From contig NZ_RCWH01000004.1 of assembly GCF_003668635.1 (NCBI RefSeq), positions 332,134 through 396,133 on the forward strand: a stretch of 64,000 bases of DNA, written 5' to 3'. A model generated the notes under the pieces. That model was not told the origin of the DNA. It searched no databases and saw only the letters and a program-made list of their open reading frames with translations. The position numbers and the translations under genes were made by a program. The first letter of the stretch is position 1. Each line of letters begins with the position of its first letter. Of the stretch, positions 1-9,105 are shown in pieces. This DNA comes from Planomicrobium sp. Y74 (GTDB taxonomy: Bacteria; Bacillota; Bacilli; Bacillales_A; Planococcaceae).

Positions 1-129
1 ATCAGAGCGCTTCAATTCTTCCGCCACGCCTGGTGGCTGCTCACATGAACAGGCACTAGCAGCAGCTGGCCAAGCCACAACCCCGGCAATCATTACAGCA
101 ATCACCGAAAACAACAGTATATTTTTCAC
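1..129 (-). CDS. Secreted Cys-rich protein, N-terminal part only (cut by window edge)
   Basis: The first 43 codons of a minus-strand gene run off the left edge. A GTG start follows a clear ribosome site (GGAGAGGG). The product begins with a basic residue, a hydrophobic stretch and an ASA cleavage site, so it is a probable secreted protein. The mature chain would begin Cys-Ser-Cys, a CxC start that recalls the N-terminal Cys-x-Cys of TIMP/NTR-like domains found in some Bacillus exported proteins. That family link is a guess from a few residues; only the signal peptide is well supported. Confidence 0.6.
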   Translation of the reverse strand, partial: MKNILLFSVIAVMIAGVVAWPAAASACSCEQPPGVAEELKRSD

Positions 130-253
130 AGCCGAACACCCTCTCCTGCAAATTGCAACATCTTTATTCTATTAGTAGCAATTCCTTCGAAAAGGTTTCA
201 CCAAAAAGCTGCCACAATGAGATTGAGAGCGGCAGCTGCTGTGCTTCAGCTAT

Positions 254-757
254 TCACTTATTATCCATGGCTCTGCCTTCTCCAGTTTCCACTAACTGCT
301 TCAGCCCCTCAAACATCTTGTCCCATCCTGCCTCCGACTCTTCACTGTACTCTTTCATTGCGCTTTTGATGTCTTCAGGTCCCCAACTCTCTTCATGAGG
401 CACTGTAATCTCCTGTTTAAAGGTCATTTCGCAAGCTTTTCCAACTGGCGAAACCCATACGATGATCTGATCTTGTAAATTATTGAATTGAGGCATTTCA
501 AAAGTAAATTCCAGCCGGTGAGGCGAATCGATTTCCAAATACTCTCCCGTCGCTCGGTACTCCTCTCCTTCCCGCCGGTCAATAATCTCCCATTTTCCTC
601 CCGCACGCAGATCATTTTTCGCAACCACATTCGTAGCCTCCGTCGTGAACAGCCATTTTTTCATCAGTTCCGGTTTGGTCCAGGCTTTAAATACGTCATT
701 TGAATTCGCATTGATCCTCCGTGCCATCGTCAGCACAATTGTCGCTGTCTTTTTCAT
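254..757 (-). CDS. SRPBCC / AHSA1-like domain protein
   Basis: A 167-residue protein of the START/SRPBCC helix-grip fold. It shows the N-terminal pattern of this family (hxxxxxxVFxAWTxPELMKKW), a central GGKW segment and a long C-terminal helix with the GWxKMFEGLxQLVE pattern. Length is typical. Members resemble the activator of Hsp90 ATPase homologue and bind hydrophobic ligands, but the ligand cannot be told from sequence. It is monocistronic, with a good ribosome site (AAAGGAG) before the ATG, and is separated from the motility operon by a strong terminator. Confidence 0.85.
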   Translation of the reverse strand: MKKTATIVLTMARRINANSNDVFKAWTKPELMKKWLFTTEATNVVAKNDLRAGGKWEIIDRREGEEYRATGEYLEIDSPHRLEFTFEMPQFNNLQDQIIVWVSPVGKACEMTFKQEITVPHEESWGPEDIKSAMKEYSEESEAGWDKMFEGLKQLVETGEGRAMDNK

Positions 758-835
758 TTTTACGCTCCTTTCTATATTAATTAACGGAATGTTCTTTTAA
801 TTTATTTTAGCATACTTCCCTTTTACTTTTCGGAT

Positions 836-875
836 ATAAAAAAGCTGGCGCCGCGATATTTCGCGGCGCCAGCTT
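836..875 (-). terminator. Intrinsic terminator of the large flagellar operon
   Basis: A perfect 15-bp GC-rich stem (842-856 with 861-875) with a 4-nt loop, followed on the minus strand by a run of U. It lies 16 bp after the stop of the PilZ gene and marks the end of the roughly 21-kb motility transcript. Confidence 0.9.
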
Positions 876-890
876 CCTCTGCAATAATGC

Positions 891-1241
891 TCAATCTGCG
901 TATGAACCTTTTCTTTGACGGATCTGATAATAATTAAGATGTTTGAATAATTGCGATGATGTTTCCTGATCGATTGTAAAACCTACTCCGTATTCGACTC
1001 TGTCATTTCTCGTCGACTTTCTTACAATGGTGCCTTCAAGCAGAAATGCCTGTTCCAGTATCTCAAAACTGCATTCCAGCCGTTCGCCCATCGGAATATT
1101 GACCGGCGATGTAAATCTCATACCGTTTACGCTGATATTGTCCACCACTATAGACATCGGAGCTTCCCCGAGGCGGGTGATTTTGCCATTGACCGATTCA
1201 TGAAAAATTACACGGAAAAACTCGCGGCGATTTTCGCTCAT
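891..1241 (-). CDS. PilZ domain protein (putative c-di-GMP receptor)
   Basis: A 116-residue stand-alone PilZ domain. Both c-di-GMP binding motifs are present: RxxxR at about residues 6-10 (REFFR) and (D/N)xSxxG at 35-40 (NISVNG). It is the last gene of the flagellar operon, behind yaaR. Single-domain PilZ proteins often act on flagellar rotation or secretion, like YcgR/YpfA. Placement at the end of an operon whose leader carries a c-di-GMP riboswitch suggests a second, post-translational c-di-GMP input on motility. The role is inferred; ligand binding is strongly suggested by the motifs. Confidence 0.88.
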   Translation of the reverse strand: MSENRREFFRVIFHESVNGKITRLGEAPMSIVVDNISVNGMRFTSPVNIPMGERLECSFEILEQAFLLEGTIVRKSTRNDRVEYGVGFTIDQETSSQLFKHLNYYQIRQRKGSYAD

Positions 1242-1330
1242 TTCTTTCTCCCCTCAATCTTCTCTCTTTTTGAACAATGCAAAAGCAGGAAATTAAGCGG
1301 GAAAACCCTTTTTAACTTCGGACAGAGCTT

Positions 1331-1768
1331 TTACATGTATAAATTAATCAGCAAGCCTTTGATTTCTCCGATTGACTGGAGCGCATCCAAGCCTTCCTTT
1401 TCATTATTTAACACTTCGTCCTGAAGTTCAATCAATTTTTTGTCAATGACTTCCACTATTTGATGATTTTTCATGCCACCACCAGGAGAAAAGCTTTGTT
1501 TATCAGTTAATTGTATACCAAAACTTAGGGCTTCTCTCATAAATTCTTTCACAAGATTTTTATAATCCCGTAAGTTTTCAAAGGTGCGCTGCTCTCCCAG
1601 CTTTTCTCCCTGGGCGTCGACGCGGCTCATCAATTGATGCAATGCATCCAGCTGCAATTTCGATTGCGACTTTTTCATGACGTTGGCAAAAGAGTCGATT
1701 GACTTGTTTTCTACTGTATTTTTCTGAAATCGGTCGCCCGGAATTTTCGTTTGGCTTTCAATGCGCAT
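1331..1768 (-). CDS. yaaR: YaaR family (DUF327) protein
   Basis: A 145-residue protein ending in the conserved DUF327 pattern EKEGLDxLxxIGEIKGLLINLYM. It is helical and soluble with no signal peptide. Function is unknown; relatives in Bacillus lie elsewhere in the genome, so its place here between swrB and the PilZ gene is notable. I chose the internal ATG at 1768 because it follows GGGGTGA at good spacing; the upstream ATG overlaps the ribosome site. Confidence 0.8.
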   Translation of the reverse strand: MRIESQTKIPGDRFQKNTVENKSIDSFANVMKKSQSKLQLDALHQLMSRVDAQGEKLGEQRTFENLRDYKNLVKEFMREALSFGIQLTDKQSFSPGGGMKNHQIVEVIDKKLIELQDEVLNNEKEGLDALQSIGEIKGLLINLYM

Positions 1769-1783
1769 AGCAGTCACCCCATC

Positions 1784-2287
1784 TTACTTCTGATAGCTTT
1801 GTTTCTTTTTATACATATTTATAATCAATTCGATTTCACCGCGCTCTGCCGCAACTACTTTGGCAATTTGCGCCGGTGAAAATCCTTGTTTATGCAACTG
1901 TTCAACTTTTTCATTTTCAGGCAGTTCGGGATCGATTTCCGGTTCTGCCGACTTGGCCGTTTTCTTTTGTTTTACCGTTTTGGTTTTGGGTGCAACCGGC
2001 AGCTTGTCCGCTGATTCAACACCGATTCCATTGCCGCTTTTCAGTTCCAGTTCGCGTATCCGTTTTTCCATATGGCTTTCTTTTTGGGCAATATGCTCCA
2101 CTAATCGGTTATAGAGTTCATCATTTTCCTTCTCCAGATTCGCTACAAACTCTTCCATGCTGGAATTGACGGCTTCCTTGTCTTCGAGCATGATTTTGCG
2201 CTGTTTCTGGAATTGATTTAATGCGATAAACGATCGTATATTCACGGCTATCGCCAATAAAATAAGTAAAATCAGCAGCCATTCCAT
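1784..2287 (-). CDS. swrB: SwrB-like membrane-anchored flagellar assembly factor
   Basis: One N-terminal transmembrane helix (about residues 3-22), then a long charged coiled coil (about 30-95), a Pro/Lys linker and a C-terminal helix-turn-helix-like tail (QGFSPAQIAKVV...ELIINMYKK) typical of the DUF6115/SwrB group. With the chosen start it is 167 residues, the same length as B. subtilis SwrB, and it occupies the same position directly after fliA. SwrB promotes FliF/FliG basal-body maturation and export activation. Sequence similarity in this family is low, so identity rests on topology plus position. Confidence 0.75.
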   Translation of the reverse strand: MEWLLILLILLAIAVNIRSFIALNQFQKQRKIMLEDKEAVNSSMEEFVANLEKENDELYNRLVEHIAQKESHMEKRIRELELKSGNGIGVESADKLPVAPKTKTVKQKKTAKSAEPEIDPELPENEKVEQLHKQGFSPAQIAKVVAAERGEIELIINMYKKKQSYQK

Positions 2288-2320
2288 GGCCATCACCTGT
2301 CTTTCCGCAACTTGCACAAC

Positions 2321-3112
2321 TTAATAATATTCATGGACCGAAAGCGTCGCCGAATGCAGCCGCAAAATTGCTTTTGAATGCAATTGGGAGACGCGGGAAA
2401 CACTGACGCCCAGAACTTCTGCGATCTCCGTCAGTTTCAAGTCTTCGAAATAACACAGCGAAACGACGATCTTTTCCTTTTCAGGCAAGCGCCCGATCGC
2501 TGCAGTGAGCGCTTCCTTGATAGTCCGTTCATAAAGACGGCGTTCAGGAGACCCTGCTTCACCGTTACCGATCATACTATATTTACCTACCTGATTATTA
2601 TCATCCCCAGGATTTTCATCCATCGAAATCATGGTTGATAACGCCGCTTCCGACACAGTTTTATTGAGCTCTGCTTTCGTGATGCCAAGGTATTTACTGA
2701 CTTCTGCATCTGTGACGGAATGGTTGTTTTCCTGTTCAAGAACCGCATAAGCCTTTTCGATTTTCTTCACCTTTTCCCGGACAGAACGCGGCAGCCAATC
2801 ATTATGGCGCAAGCCATCGATGATCGCGCCTTTGATTCTCCATGCTGCATAGGTTTCGAACTTCAGGTCCCGCTCCAGGTTGAATTTATCAAATGCGTCC
2901 AGAAGCCCTTCAAAAGCCAGACTGCGTATATCATCTTTGTCCACTATTTTCGGCAGGCTTATCATGAAACGCTGGGTCACATAATCGACCAGCGGCATAT
3001 AGCGTTCGACCAGGTAATTTCCGGCTTCCGGATCACGTCCTTGCTGCCAGCCTTCCCAGTGTTCCAGTTCCTCTTTTGATAATTTATCATTCAACAAGCG
3101 TTTCACCACCAT
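2321..3112 (-). CDS. fliA: Flagellar sigma factor SigD/FliA
   Basis: A 263-residue sigma-70 of the FliA/WhiG class with region 2 (LVERYMPLVDYV...AAWRIKGAIIDGLR), region 3 (REKVKKIEKAYAVLEQE) and a region 4 helix-turn-helix (LKLTEIAEVLGVSVSRVSQLHSKAI). It directs late flagellar transcription; three matching promoters (TAAA-N15-GCCGATA) occur in this window before yvyF, flaG and hag. FlgM, its anti-sigma, is encoded at 27.6 kb. The start is uncertain by a few codons: ATG, GTG and GTG occur in tandem and the ribosome site is weak. Confidence 0.95.
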   Translation of the reverse strand: MVVKRLLNDKLSKEELEHWEGWQQGRDPEAGNYLVERYMPLVDYVTQRFMISLPKIVDKDDIRSLAFEGLLDAFDKFNLERDLKFETYAAWRIKGAIIDGLRHNDWLPRSVREKVKKIEKAYAVLEQENNHSVTDAEVSKYLGITKAELNKTVSEAALSTMISMDENPGDDNNQVGKYSMIGNGEAGSPERRLYERTIKEALTAAIGRLPEKEKIVVSLCYFEDLKLTEIAEVLGVSVSRVSQLHSKAILRLHSATLSVHEYY

Positions 3113-3133
3113 TCATTTGATACCGGGGCACGT

Positions 3134-3991
3134 CTATTTAAACAGCATTTTCAGCAGGAATCCTTTGATGCCCAGCTTATAAGGTACAGGCAAATCGAGA
3201 AATTCGCCTGTCACTTTTCTCATTGCCTGAGAAGCGTATGTGTTCGGGAATGCCAGCAGAAACGGCACTTGTTTCTTAACAGCCGCCGGTATATTCGAGT
3301 CACTTGGAATATAACCCAATGTGCCGATTTCTTTTTCGAGAAATTGCTGAGTCACCTGGCGGAAATTATCCGCCGTCTGTTTGCCTTCTTTTTCAGTTGT
3401 GCATTGGTTGACGATCAATTTCATATGGACGTTCGGATCTTTTACATGAACCATCTTTACAATAGAATAAGCATCCGTAATTGATGTCGGTTCAGGCGTC
3501 GTTACAAGTATCACATCGTCTGCCGCCAGGATAAATCGGAGGTTTTCATCCGATAATCCAGCACCTGTGTCGAGAATCACGTAATCGACATGCCCCTGGA
3601 TTTCGCTGAGTTCGTCAAAGAATTTTTTCATCTTCGCTTCATCCAGTTTGAACATTTCGTTGAATCCTGTCCCGCCGGAAATGAACAATAATCCGTTTGG
3701 TCCTTCTTCAATGATGTCCCAAATCGATAAATCTTTTTCCACCATCGTCGCGATTGACTCTTCTGGTGACCGCCCGAGCAGCACATCGACATTGGCAAAA
3801 CCCAAATCGACGTCGAATATCAGGACTTTCCGGTTCTGCTCGACAAGGCTTAAAGCGAAATTCAAGGCAAAATTCGATTTGCCAACGCCGCCTTTGCCGC
3901 TTGTTACGGCAATTATGCGCGTTTGCTTGCGTTCTTTTTTCGGTTTTTTCTGCATCATTTTTTCCCGCAATTGTTTTGCCTGATCAATCAT
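3134..3991 (-). CDS. flhG: MinD/ParA-like ATPase FlhG (YlxH), flagellar number/placement
   Basis: A 285-residue deviant Walker-A ATPase: SGKGGVGKSN near residue 33, Walker B FDVDLG and the DTGAGLS motif. FlhG stimulates the FlhF GTPase through its N-terminal basic region (KQLREKMMQKKPKK here) and sets flagellar number and pattern with the FliM/FliY switch. I use the second ATG (3991), which has GGGGAAG six bases upstream. It overlaps the flhF stop by a few bases, so translation is coupled. Confidence 0.95.
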   Translation of the reverse strand: MIDQAKQLREKMMQKKPKKERKQTRIIAVTSGKGGVGKSNFALNFALSLVEQNRKVLIFDVDLGFANVDVLLGRSPEESIATMVEKDLSIWDIIEEGPNGLLFISGGTGFNEMFKLDEAKMKKFFDELSEIQGHVDYVILDTGAGLSDENLRFILAADDVILVTTPEPTSITDAYSIVKMVHVKDPNVHMKLIVNQCTTEKEGKQTADNFRQVTQQFLEKEIGTLGYIPSDSNIPAAVKKQVPFLLAFPNTYASQAMRKVTGEFLDLPVPYKLGIKGFLLKMLFK

Positions 3992-5135
3992 TGTCATCTT
4001 CCCCTAGTACAAAGTTTGCGATCAACTCAGGAGTTGCCGTTAATATATCATCTGGAACATTTTGGCCATTGGCAATATAAGTAACGGGAATCGAATAATG
4101 ATAGATCAGATTCAAAATGGCGCCGGATGAGCTTGTCTCGTCTTGTTTAGTCAACAGCAGCTGGTCCATTTTGATGGTCTGGAAATTGTCGATGATTTTT
4201 TTCATATCTTCGTATTTGGATGTCAGGCTCAATACCAGATTGATCTGAATTTTATTCTTGTCAGTCAACAGTGCTTCAAGATCGTCGATGTATTGTTTCT
4301 GCTGGTAATTGCGGCCTGCCGTATCCATCAGGATGATATCGCATGCAGCCAGTTCAATCATTGCGCGGTTCAAGTCTTCAGCCGAATCAACCACTTGGAT
4401 CGGAATGTTCAATATGCCGGCGTATGTTTTCAATTGCTCCACTGCAGCAATCCGGTATGTATCGGATGTAATCAAACCGACTTTTTTCCCTTCACGCAAC
4501 AGCAGGTCAGCTGCAATTTTCGCAATCGTCGTTGTTTTGCCGACGCCGGTCGGTCCGATGAAACAAATGATTTCCGGATCCTTCACAATCGGTTTCTGCT
4601 GATGCAAAGCGATCAGGCGGATGATTTCCGTCTTGGCCATTCTGTGGATCTGCGCAGTGGAGATATCCGGTTGCTGGCCAATTGTCAGCATCATCTTCGC
4701 CAGGATTTCCGACTGGATTTCCTTCGTCACTTCCTGGCTGTTCAGACGCTGATTCAACGGTTTCAAGGAAGCCGGCAAATGATCTTCCTGCATTGATTGC
4801 ATCATGAATTGCTTGATGCCTTTCAATTCATTGATCAAGTCTCCCGTTATGTGATTGTTTGAAGTTTCCGGCGCAGTCACTGGAGTAGACTGGACCGGTA
4901 CGGATGCTTGCTGAACTGAAGCAGCTTCCTGCGGCTCTTTACTGGCCGCTTTCTTTTTCTTCGGCTGCGCTTCTACAGCGGCTGTGACTTCGAGTCTTTC
5001 TTTCTGGAAAAACCCGATAAAGCCCCCAGTTTTCACTTTTTTTGTATTCAGGATTAAAGCGTCAGCCCCCAAATCCCGTTTGATCATTGGCAAAGCTTCA
5101 CTGACATTCTGGACGATATATGTTTTTAATCTCAT
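3984..5135 (-). CDS. flhF: SRP-type GTPase FlhF
   Basis: A 383-residue three-domain protein: a basic N-domain, a variable Pro/Gln/Ala linker (about residues 70-120) and an NG GTPase domain with GPTGVGKTTT, DTYRIAAVEQL, DTAGR and a TKQD specificity motif (usually TKLD). FlhF recruits the first basal-body components to the right site at the membrane and works as a pair with FlhG. It overlaps flhA by one base (TGATG). Confidence 0.96.
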   Translation of the reverse strand: MRLKTYIVQNVSEALPMIKRDLGADALILNTKKVKTGGFIGFFQKERLEVTAAVEAQPKKKKAASKEPQEAASVQQASVPVQSTPVTAPETSNNHITGDLINELKGIKQFMMQSMQEDHLPASLKPLNQRLNSQEVTKEIQSEILAKMMLTIGQQPDISTAQIHRMAKTEIIRLIALHQQKPIVKDPEIICFIGPTGVGKTTTIAKIAADLLLREGKKVGLITSDTYRIAAVEQLKTYAGILNIPIQVVDSAEDLNRAMIELAACDIILMDTAGRNYQQKQYIDDLEALLTDKNKIQINLVLSLTSKYEDMKKIIDNFQTIKMDQLLLTKQDETSSSGAILNLIYHYSIPVTYIANGQNVPDDILTATPELIANFVLGEDDND

Positions 5136-7192
5136 CAGACATTTACTCCTCCACTGATATTGACGACGCCGACGCTTTGAATCTCAATGTTCGGTTCGAG
5201 TTCGTTATAGGACAGTACCGGAAGATCCGGTGCAAAACCTTCGATAAACTGACGCATATAAATGCGGATGGCCGGTGATGTCAGCAAAATCGGCTGGACG
5301 CCGGTCTGCTGCAATTGCGCAGCCTGTTCGGATATTTTCTGGAAAATCAGCTGGGACGTTTCCGGATCAATCGACAAGTAATTGCCTTGATCGGAACGGT
5401 GCACTGACTCTGCGAATTTCTTCTCCACGCTTGCTCCTGCTGTAATGACTTTCAGGGCTTCATTCTGCGGAGCATATTGCAATGTAATCTGACGGGAAAG
5501 CGAACGTCTCACATATTCTGTCAGAACATCTGTATCTTTTGTTTGCGATGAATAGTCGGCCAGCGTTTCGAGAATGATAAGCAAGTTGCGAATGGAAACT
5601 TTCTCTTTCAGGAGTTTCATCAGCACTTTCTGCACTTCCCCGATGGTCATTAAGTTTGGAATCAATTCTTCAACAACTGCCGGACTTGCTTCACGCATAT
5701 TTTCAATCAGCGACTTCACTTCCTGACGCCCGATCAATTCATGTGCGTGGCGCTTGATGACTTCTGTCAGATGCGTCGACACGACAGAAGGAGGATCGAC
5801 GATGGCGTATCCGGCCATCTCAGCGTCTTCTTTCATGCTGTCATTGACCCATAGGGCAGGCATGCCAAACGCCGGTTCAATCGTTTCAATCCCTTCAATG
5901 CTGTCATCATCAATCCCAGGGCTCATGGCCAAATAATGGTCGAGCATAATTTCACCCGCTGCAACGCGGTTTCCTTTGATCTTGATGATGTATTCGTTTG
6001 GACGGAGCTGGATATTATCGCGAATGCGGATAACCGGCACCACAATTCCAAGCTCCATTGCCAATTGCCGGCGGATCATGATGACCCGGTCGAGTAAATC
6101 CCCGCCCTGGTTTTTATCCGCAATCGGAATCAACCCATAGCCGAATTCAAACTCAATGGCATCAACATGAAGAAGGTCGATGACGCTTTCCGGACTCTTC
6201 ATGGCTTCAATTTCTTTGCCGTCTCCGGAAACGGCTTCTTTTTCGGATTTCTCTTCTTCGTTCAACGCTTTCTGCATTCTATATGCAGCAAATGCAATCA
6301 CCCCTGCCACCGGCAAAATCAAGAAAGGATTGATCGGTGTCAGGAAAGCGATCATCATTAATGTACCTGCTACGACATACATCATTTTTGGGTATGCAAA
6401 AAGCTGCTTGATAATATCCGACCCGAGGTTGCCGTCGGAAACAGCGCGTGTCACAACGATACCCATGGCGGTTGAAATCAACAGCGCCGGTATCTGACTC
6501 ACCAGGCCATCCCCGATAGATAACAGGGTAAACAGGCTGGCTGCTTCGCCGACCGGCAGTCCGTGGACCATAACCCCGATCAGCAATCCGCCGATAATAT
6601 TAATGATTGTAATGATAATTCCCGCAATGGCGTCCCCTTTTACGAATTTACTGGCACCATCCATGGCCCCGTAAAAATCCGCTTCCTGGCTGACTTTTTC
6701 CCTGCGGTTTTTCGCTTCCATATCAGAAATCATGCCTGCGCCAAGATCGGCATCGATACTCATCTGTTTACCAGGCATCGAATCGAGTGTAAAACGCGCG
6801 GCAACTTCCGCGACCCGCTCCGAACCTTTTGTAATAACAAGGAATTGAATAATGACAAGAATCAGGAACACCAGAATACCAATGATGGCACTGCCTCCGA
6901 CTACGAATGAACCGAACGTCTCGATCACTTCACCACCGGTTTGATTGGTCAAAATCGATCGTGTCGTCGAAACGTTCAAGCCAAGACGGAACAGCGTCGT
7001 CAGTAACAGCAATGTCGGGAAAATCGAGAATTGCAGCGCTTCTTTCGTATTCATTGCCACCAGCAGGATTGTCATGGCTAGGCTGATATTTATGAGGATC
7101 AATATATCGAGTAATAATGGCGGCAACGGAATGACCATCATGACGACGATCATAAGTACGGATACTAAGACTGCATAATCTCTGATTTTCAA
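5135..7192 (-). CDS. flhA: Flagellar type III export gate protein FlhA
   Basis: A 685-residue export-gate subunit with about eight N-terminal transmembrane helices, the FHIPEP-family signature RFTLDSMPGKQMSIDADL near residue 140 and a large cytosolic C-domain that docks chaperone-cargo complexes. I prefer the TTG at 7192: it aligns with the B. subtilis FlhA start (M-S-T-R-D versus L-K-I-R-D), whereas the ATG at 7204 abuts the AGGAG ribosome site with no spacing. Confidence 0.95.
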   Translation of the reverse strand: MKIRDYAVLVSVLMIVVMMVIPLPPLLLDILILINISLAMTILLVAMNTKEALQFSIFPTLLLLTTLFRLGLNVSTTRSILTNQTGGEVIETFGSFVVGGSAIIGILVFLILVIIQFLVITKGSERVAEVAARFTLDSMPGKQMSIDADLGAGMISDMEAKNRREKVSQEADFYGAMDGASKFVKGDAIAGIIITIINIIGGLLIGVMVHGLPVGEAASLFTLLSIGDGLVSQIPALLISTAMGIVVTRAVSDGNLGSDIIKQLFAYPKMMYVVAGTLMMIAFLTPINPFLILPVAGVIAFAAYRMQKALNEEEKSEKEAVSGDGKEIEAMKSPESVIDLLHVDAIEFEFGYGLIPIADKNQGGDLLDRVIMIRRQLAMELGIVVPVIRIRDNIQLRPNEYIIKIKGNRVAAGEIMLDHYLAMSPGIDDDSIEGIETIEPAFGMPALWVNDSMKEDAEMAGYAIVDPPSVVSTHLTEVIKRHAHELIGRQEVKSLIENMREASPAVVEELIPNLMTIGEVQKVLMKLLKEKVSIRNLLIILETLADYSSQTKDTDVLTEYVRRSLSRQITLQYAPQNEALKVITAGASVEKKFAESVHRSDQGNYLSIDPETSQLIFQKISEQAAQLQQTGVQPILLTSPAIRIYMRQFIEGFAPDLPVLSYNELEPNIEIQSVGVVNISGGVNV

Positions 7193-7226
7193 GTTATTTC
7201 CCATCTCCTATTGCTTTCGTGAATGT

Positions 7227-8315
7227 TTAACTGATCTTGCCTTTCAAACGGTAGATATATGCCAACACCTCGGCTACGGCCATGAAGAGATCTTCCGGCA
7301 CGTAGTCGCCCACTTCCACTTGTGCGTACAATGCGCGGGCGAGCGGTTTATTTTCCATGATCACAATATCAAGTTCTTTCGCTTTTTCTTTAATTTTCAG
7401 TGCCAGATGATCTTTCCCCATCGCAATGACCTGCGGGGCTTCCATCGTCTCGGCATCGTATTTGATCGCGATCGCGTAATGCGTCGGGTTTGTAATCAGG
7501 ACATCCGCATTCGGTAAATCCTGAATCATTCGGTTCATGCTCATCTGCCGTTGCTTTTCTTTGATCTTTTGCTTGATGAGCGGATCGCCTTCCGATTTTT
7601 TGTATTCATCTTTAATGTCCTGTTTCGACATCTTTATTCCTTTTTCGAACTCGTATTTCTGATAGATATAATCCAGCACCGCCAGACACAAGAGGATAAT
7701 CGAAGCGGTCAATCCCAGTTTAACGACCAGCCCGCCGACAAAACTCAAGGCATGCGGCACACTTTGCTGGGACAATAAAAACAACTCTTCTTTCGACGCC
7801 CATAACACAAGGAATGCCGCCGTTCCAATGATGGAGATTTTAAGTAAAGATTTTGCCAGCTCCACGAGGGCACGCACCGAGAAAATACGTTTTGCGCCTT
7901 TGATCGGGTCGATTCGTTCCAGTTTCGCCATCAATGGGTCTGTTGAGAAGATCGGGCCGATTTGTATGTAGTTTCCGAAAAAGCCGAAAATCATGCCGAT
8001 CAACGCCATCGGGACCATGATTTTCAATCCTTCAAACGCCATCTGTTCGAGCAGGGTCCGCGTGGAAGCGGGTGTCAAATCCCAGTGGAAGAATTGCGTC
8101 AGGTTGATGCGGAACATCGCAAGAATCTGGTCAAGCATCCAGCCGCCGGTGAAGTAAAGCAACAGGACGCCGCCGAGCATAATCATGGCTGCAGCGACTT
8201 CCGGACTTTTTGCGACCTGTCCTTTGCGTTTCGACTCCTGCCTTTTCTGCGGTGTCGCTTTTTCTGTTTTCTCACCTGCGAAAAACTGAAGATCGAGAAC
8301 CAATCGTTTCTGCAC
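7227..8315 (-). CDS. flhB: Flagellar type III export switch protein FlhB
   Basis: A 362-residue protein with four transmembrane helices and a cytosolic domain containing the autocleavage motif NPTH (about residues 277-280), which switches export from rod/hook to filament substrates. It opens with the conserved DLQFFAGEKTEKATPQKR segment. GTG start after GGGAGGG; the start follows the fliR stop codon directly. Confidence 0.96.
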   Translation of the reverse strand: MQKRLVLDLQFFAGEKTEKATPQKRQESKRKGQVAKSPEVAAAMIMLGGVLLLYFTGGWMLDQILAMFRINLTQFFHWDLTPASTRTLLEQMAFEGLKIMVPMALIGMIFGFFGNYIQIGPIFSTDPLMAKLERIDPIKGAKRIFSVRALVELAKSLLKISIIGTAAFLVLWASKEELFLLSQQSVPHALSFVGGLVVKLGLTASIILLCLAVLDYIYQKYEFEKGIKMSKQDIKDEYKKSEGDPLIKQKIKEKQRQMSMNRMIQDLPNADVLITNPTHYAIAIKYDAETMEAPQVIAMGKDHLALKIKEKAKELDIVIMENKPLARALYAQVEVGDYVPEDLFMAVAEVLAYIYRLKGKIS

Positions 8316-9095
8316 TTATGTCCCTCCCATTATCTTGACCAATTGCGCCATGCTCATCATGATTTTTTCAAATAAAAATTGCAGAAGATAAAAGAAGATG
8401 GGCATTGTCAGCAATAACAGGACAAAGCCGGTGAAAATCTTAACTGGAAAACCGACTGCAAAAATATTTAATTGAGGTACAGTTTTCGCTAATATTCCGA
8501 GAGCTACATCCACCAGGAACAGTGCGCCGACAATCGGCAAAGCAATTTGCAAAGCAATGGTAAACATTTGGACGAATAATGCCGATACAAAAGAAGAAAG
8601 GTCGCCCGCTTCAAAAGCGAAGGCGGTTGTTTCTACCGGAAACAGCCTCAGACTGTGCATGACACCGTCAAGCAGCATGTGATGGCCGTTTACCGTCAGC
8701 ATGAAAAGAAGCGCCATCATGTATTTAAAGTGACCGATGATCGGCACCTGCGCGCCGGTTTGCGGATCAATGACGTTGGCAATAGCGAAGCCCATCTGAA
8801 AATCGATGAACGCTCCGGCAACCTGCACCGCATACAACAGCAGCGCCGCTGTAAACCCGAGCGCCAGACCAACTCCGATTTCCTTTATGACCATTAACGT
8901 GTAATAGACGTCCAGGACAATCGGCTCTTCAGCCGGCAGAGTGGAAACGGCTATCAGCGCAATGAACACGCCGAGACCGATCTTGAATTGGTTCGGCATA
9001 CCTTTCATCGAGAAAATCGGTGCAATCAGAAAGAAACTCGTGAACCGGATAAGTACTAATAAAAAATATGGCAAAACTTCTAAAATAGAATTCAT
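8316..9095 (-). CDS. fliR: Flagellar export gate protein FliR
   Basis: 259 residues, with six predicted membrane segments including the family pattern GFAIANVIDPQTGAQVPI near residue 105. FliR, FliP and FliQ form the helical export gate core at the base of the flagellum. Gene order fliP-fliQ-fliR-flhB is as in most bacteria. ATG with GGGAGC upstream. Confidence 0.95.
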   Translation of the reverse strand: MNSILEVLPYFLLVLIRFTSFFLIAPIFSMKGMPNQFKIGLGVFIALIAVSTLPAEEPIVLDVYYTLMVIKEIGVGLALGFTAALLLYAVQVAGAFIDFQMGFAIANVIDPQTGAQVPIIGHFKYMMALLFMLTVNGHHMLLDGVMHSLRLFPVETTAFAFEAGDLSSFVSALFVQMFTIALQIALPIVGALFLVDVALGILAKTVPQLNIFAVGFPVKIFTGFVLLLLTMPIFFYLLQFLFEKIMMSMAQLVKIMGGT

Positions 9096-9105
9096 TGCAA
9101 GCTCC

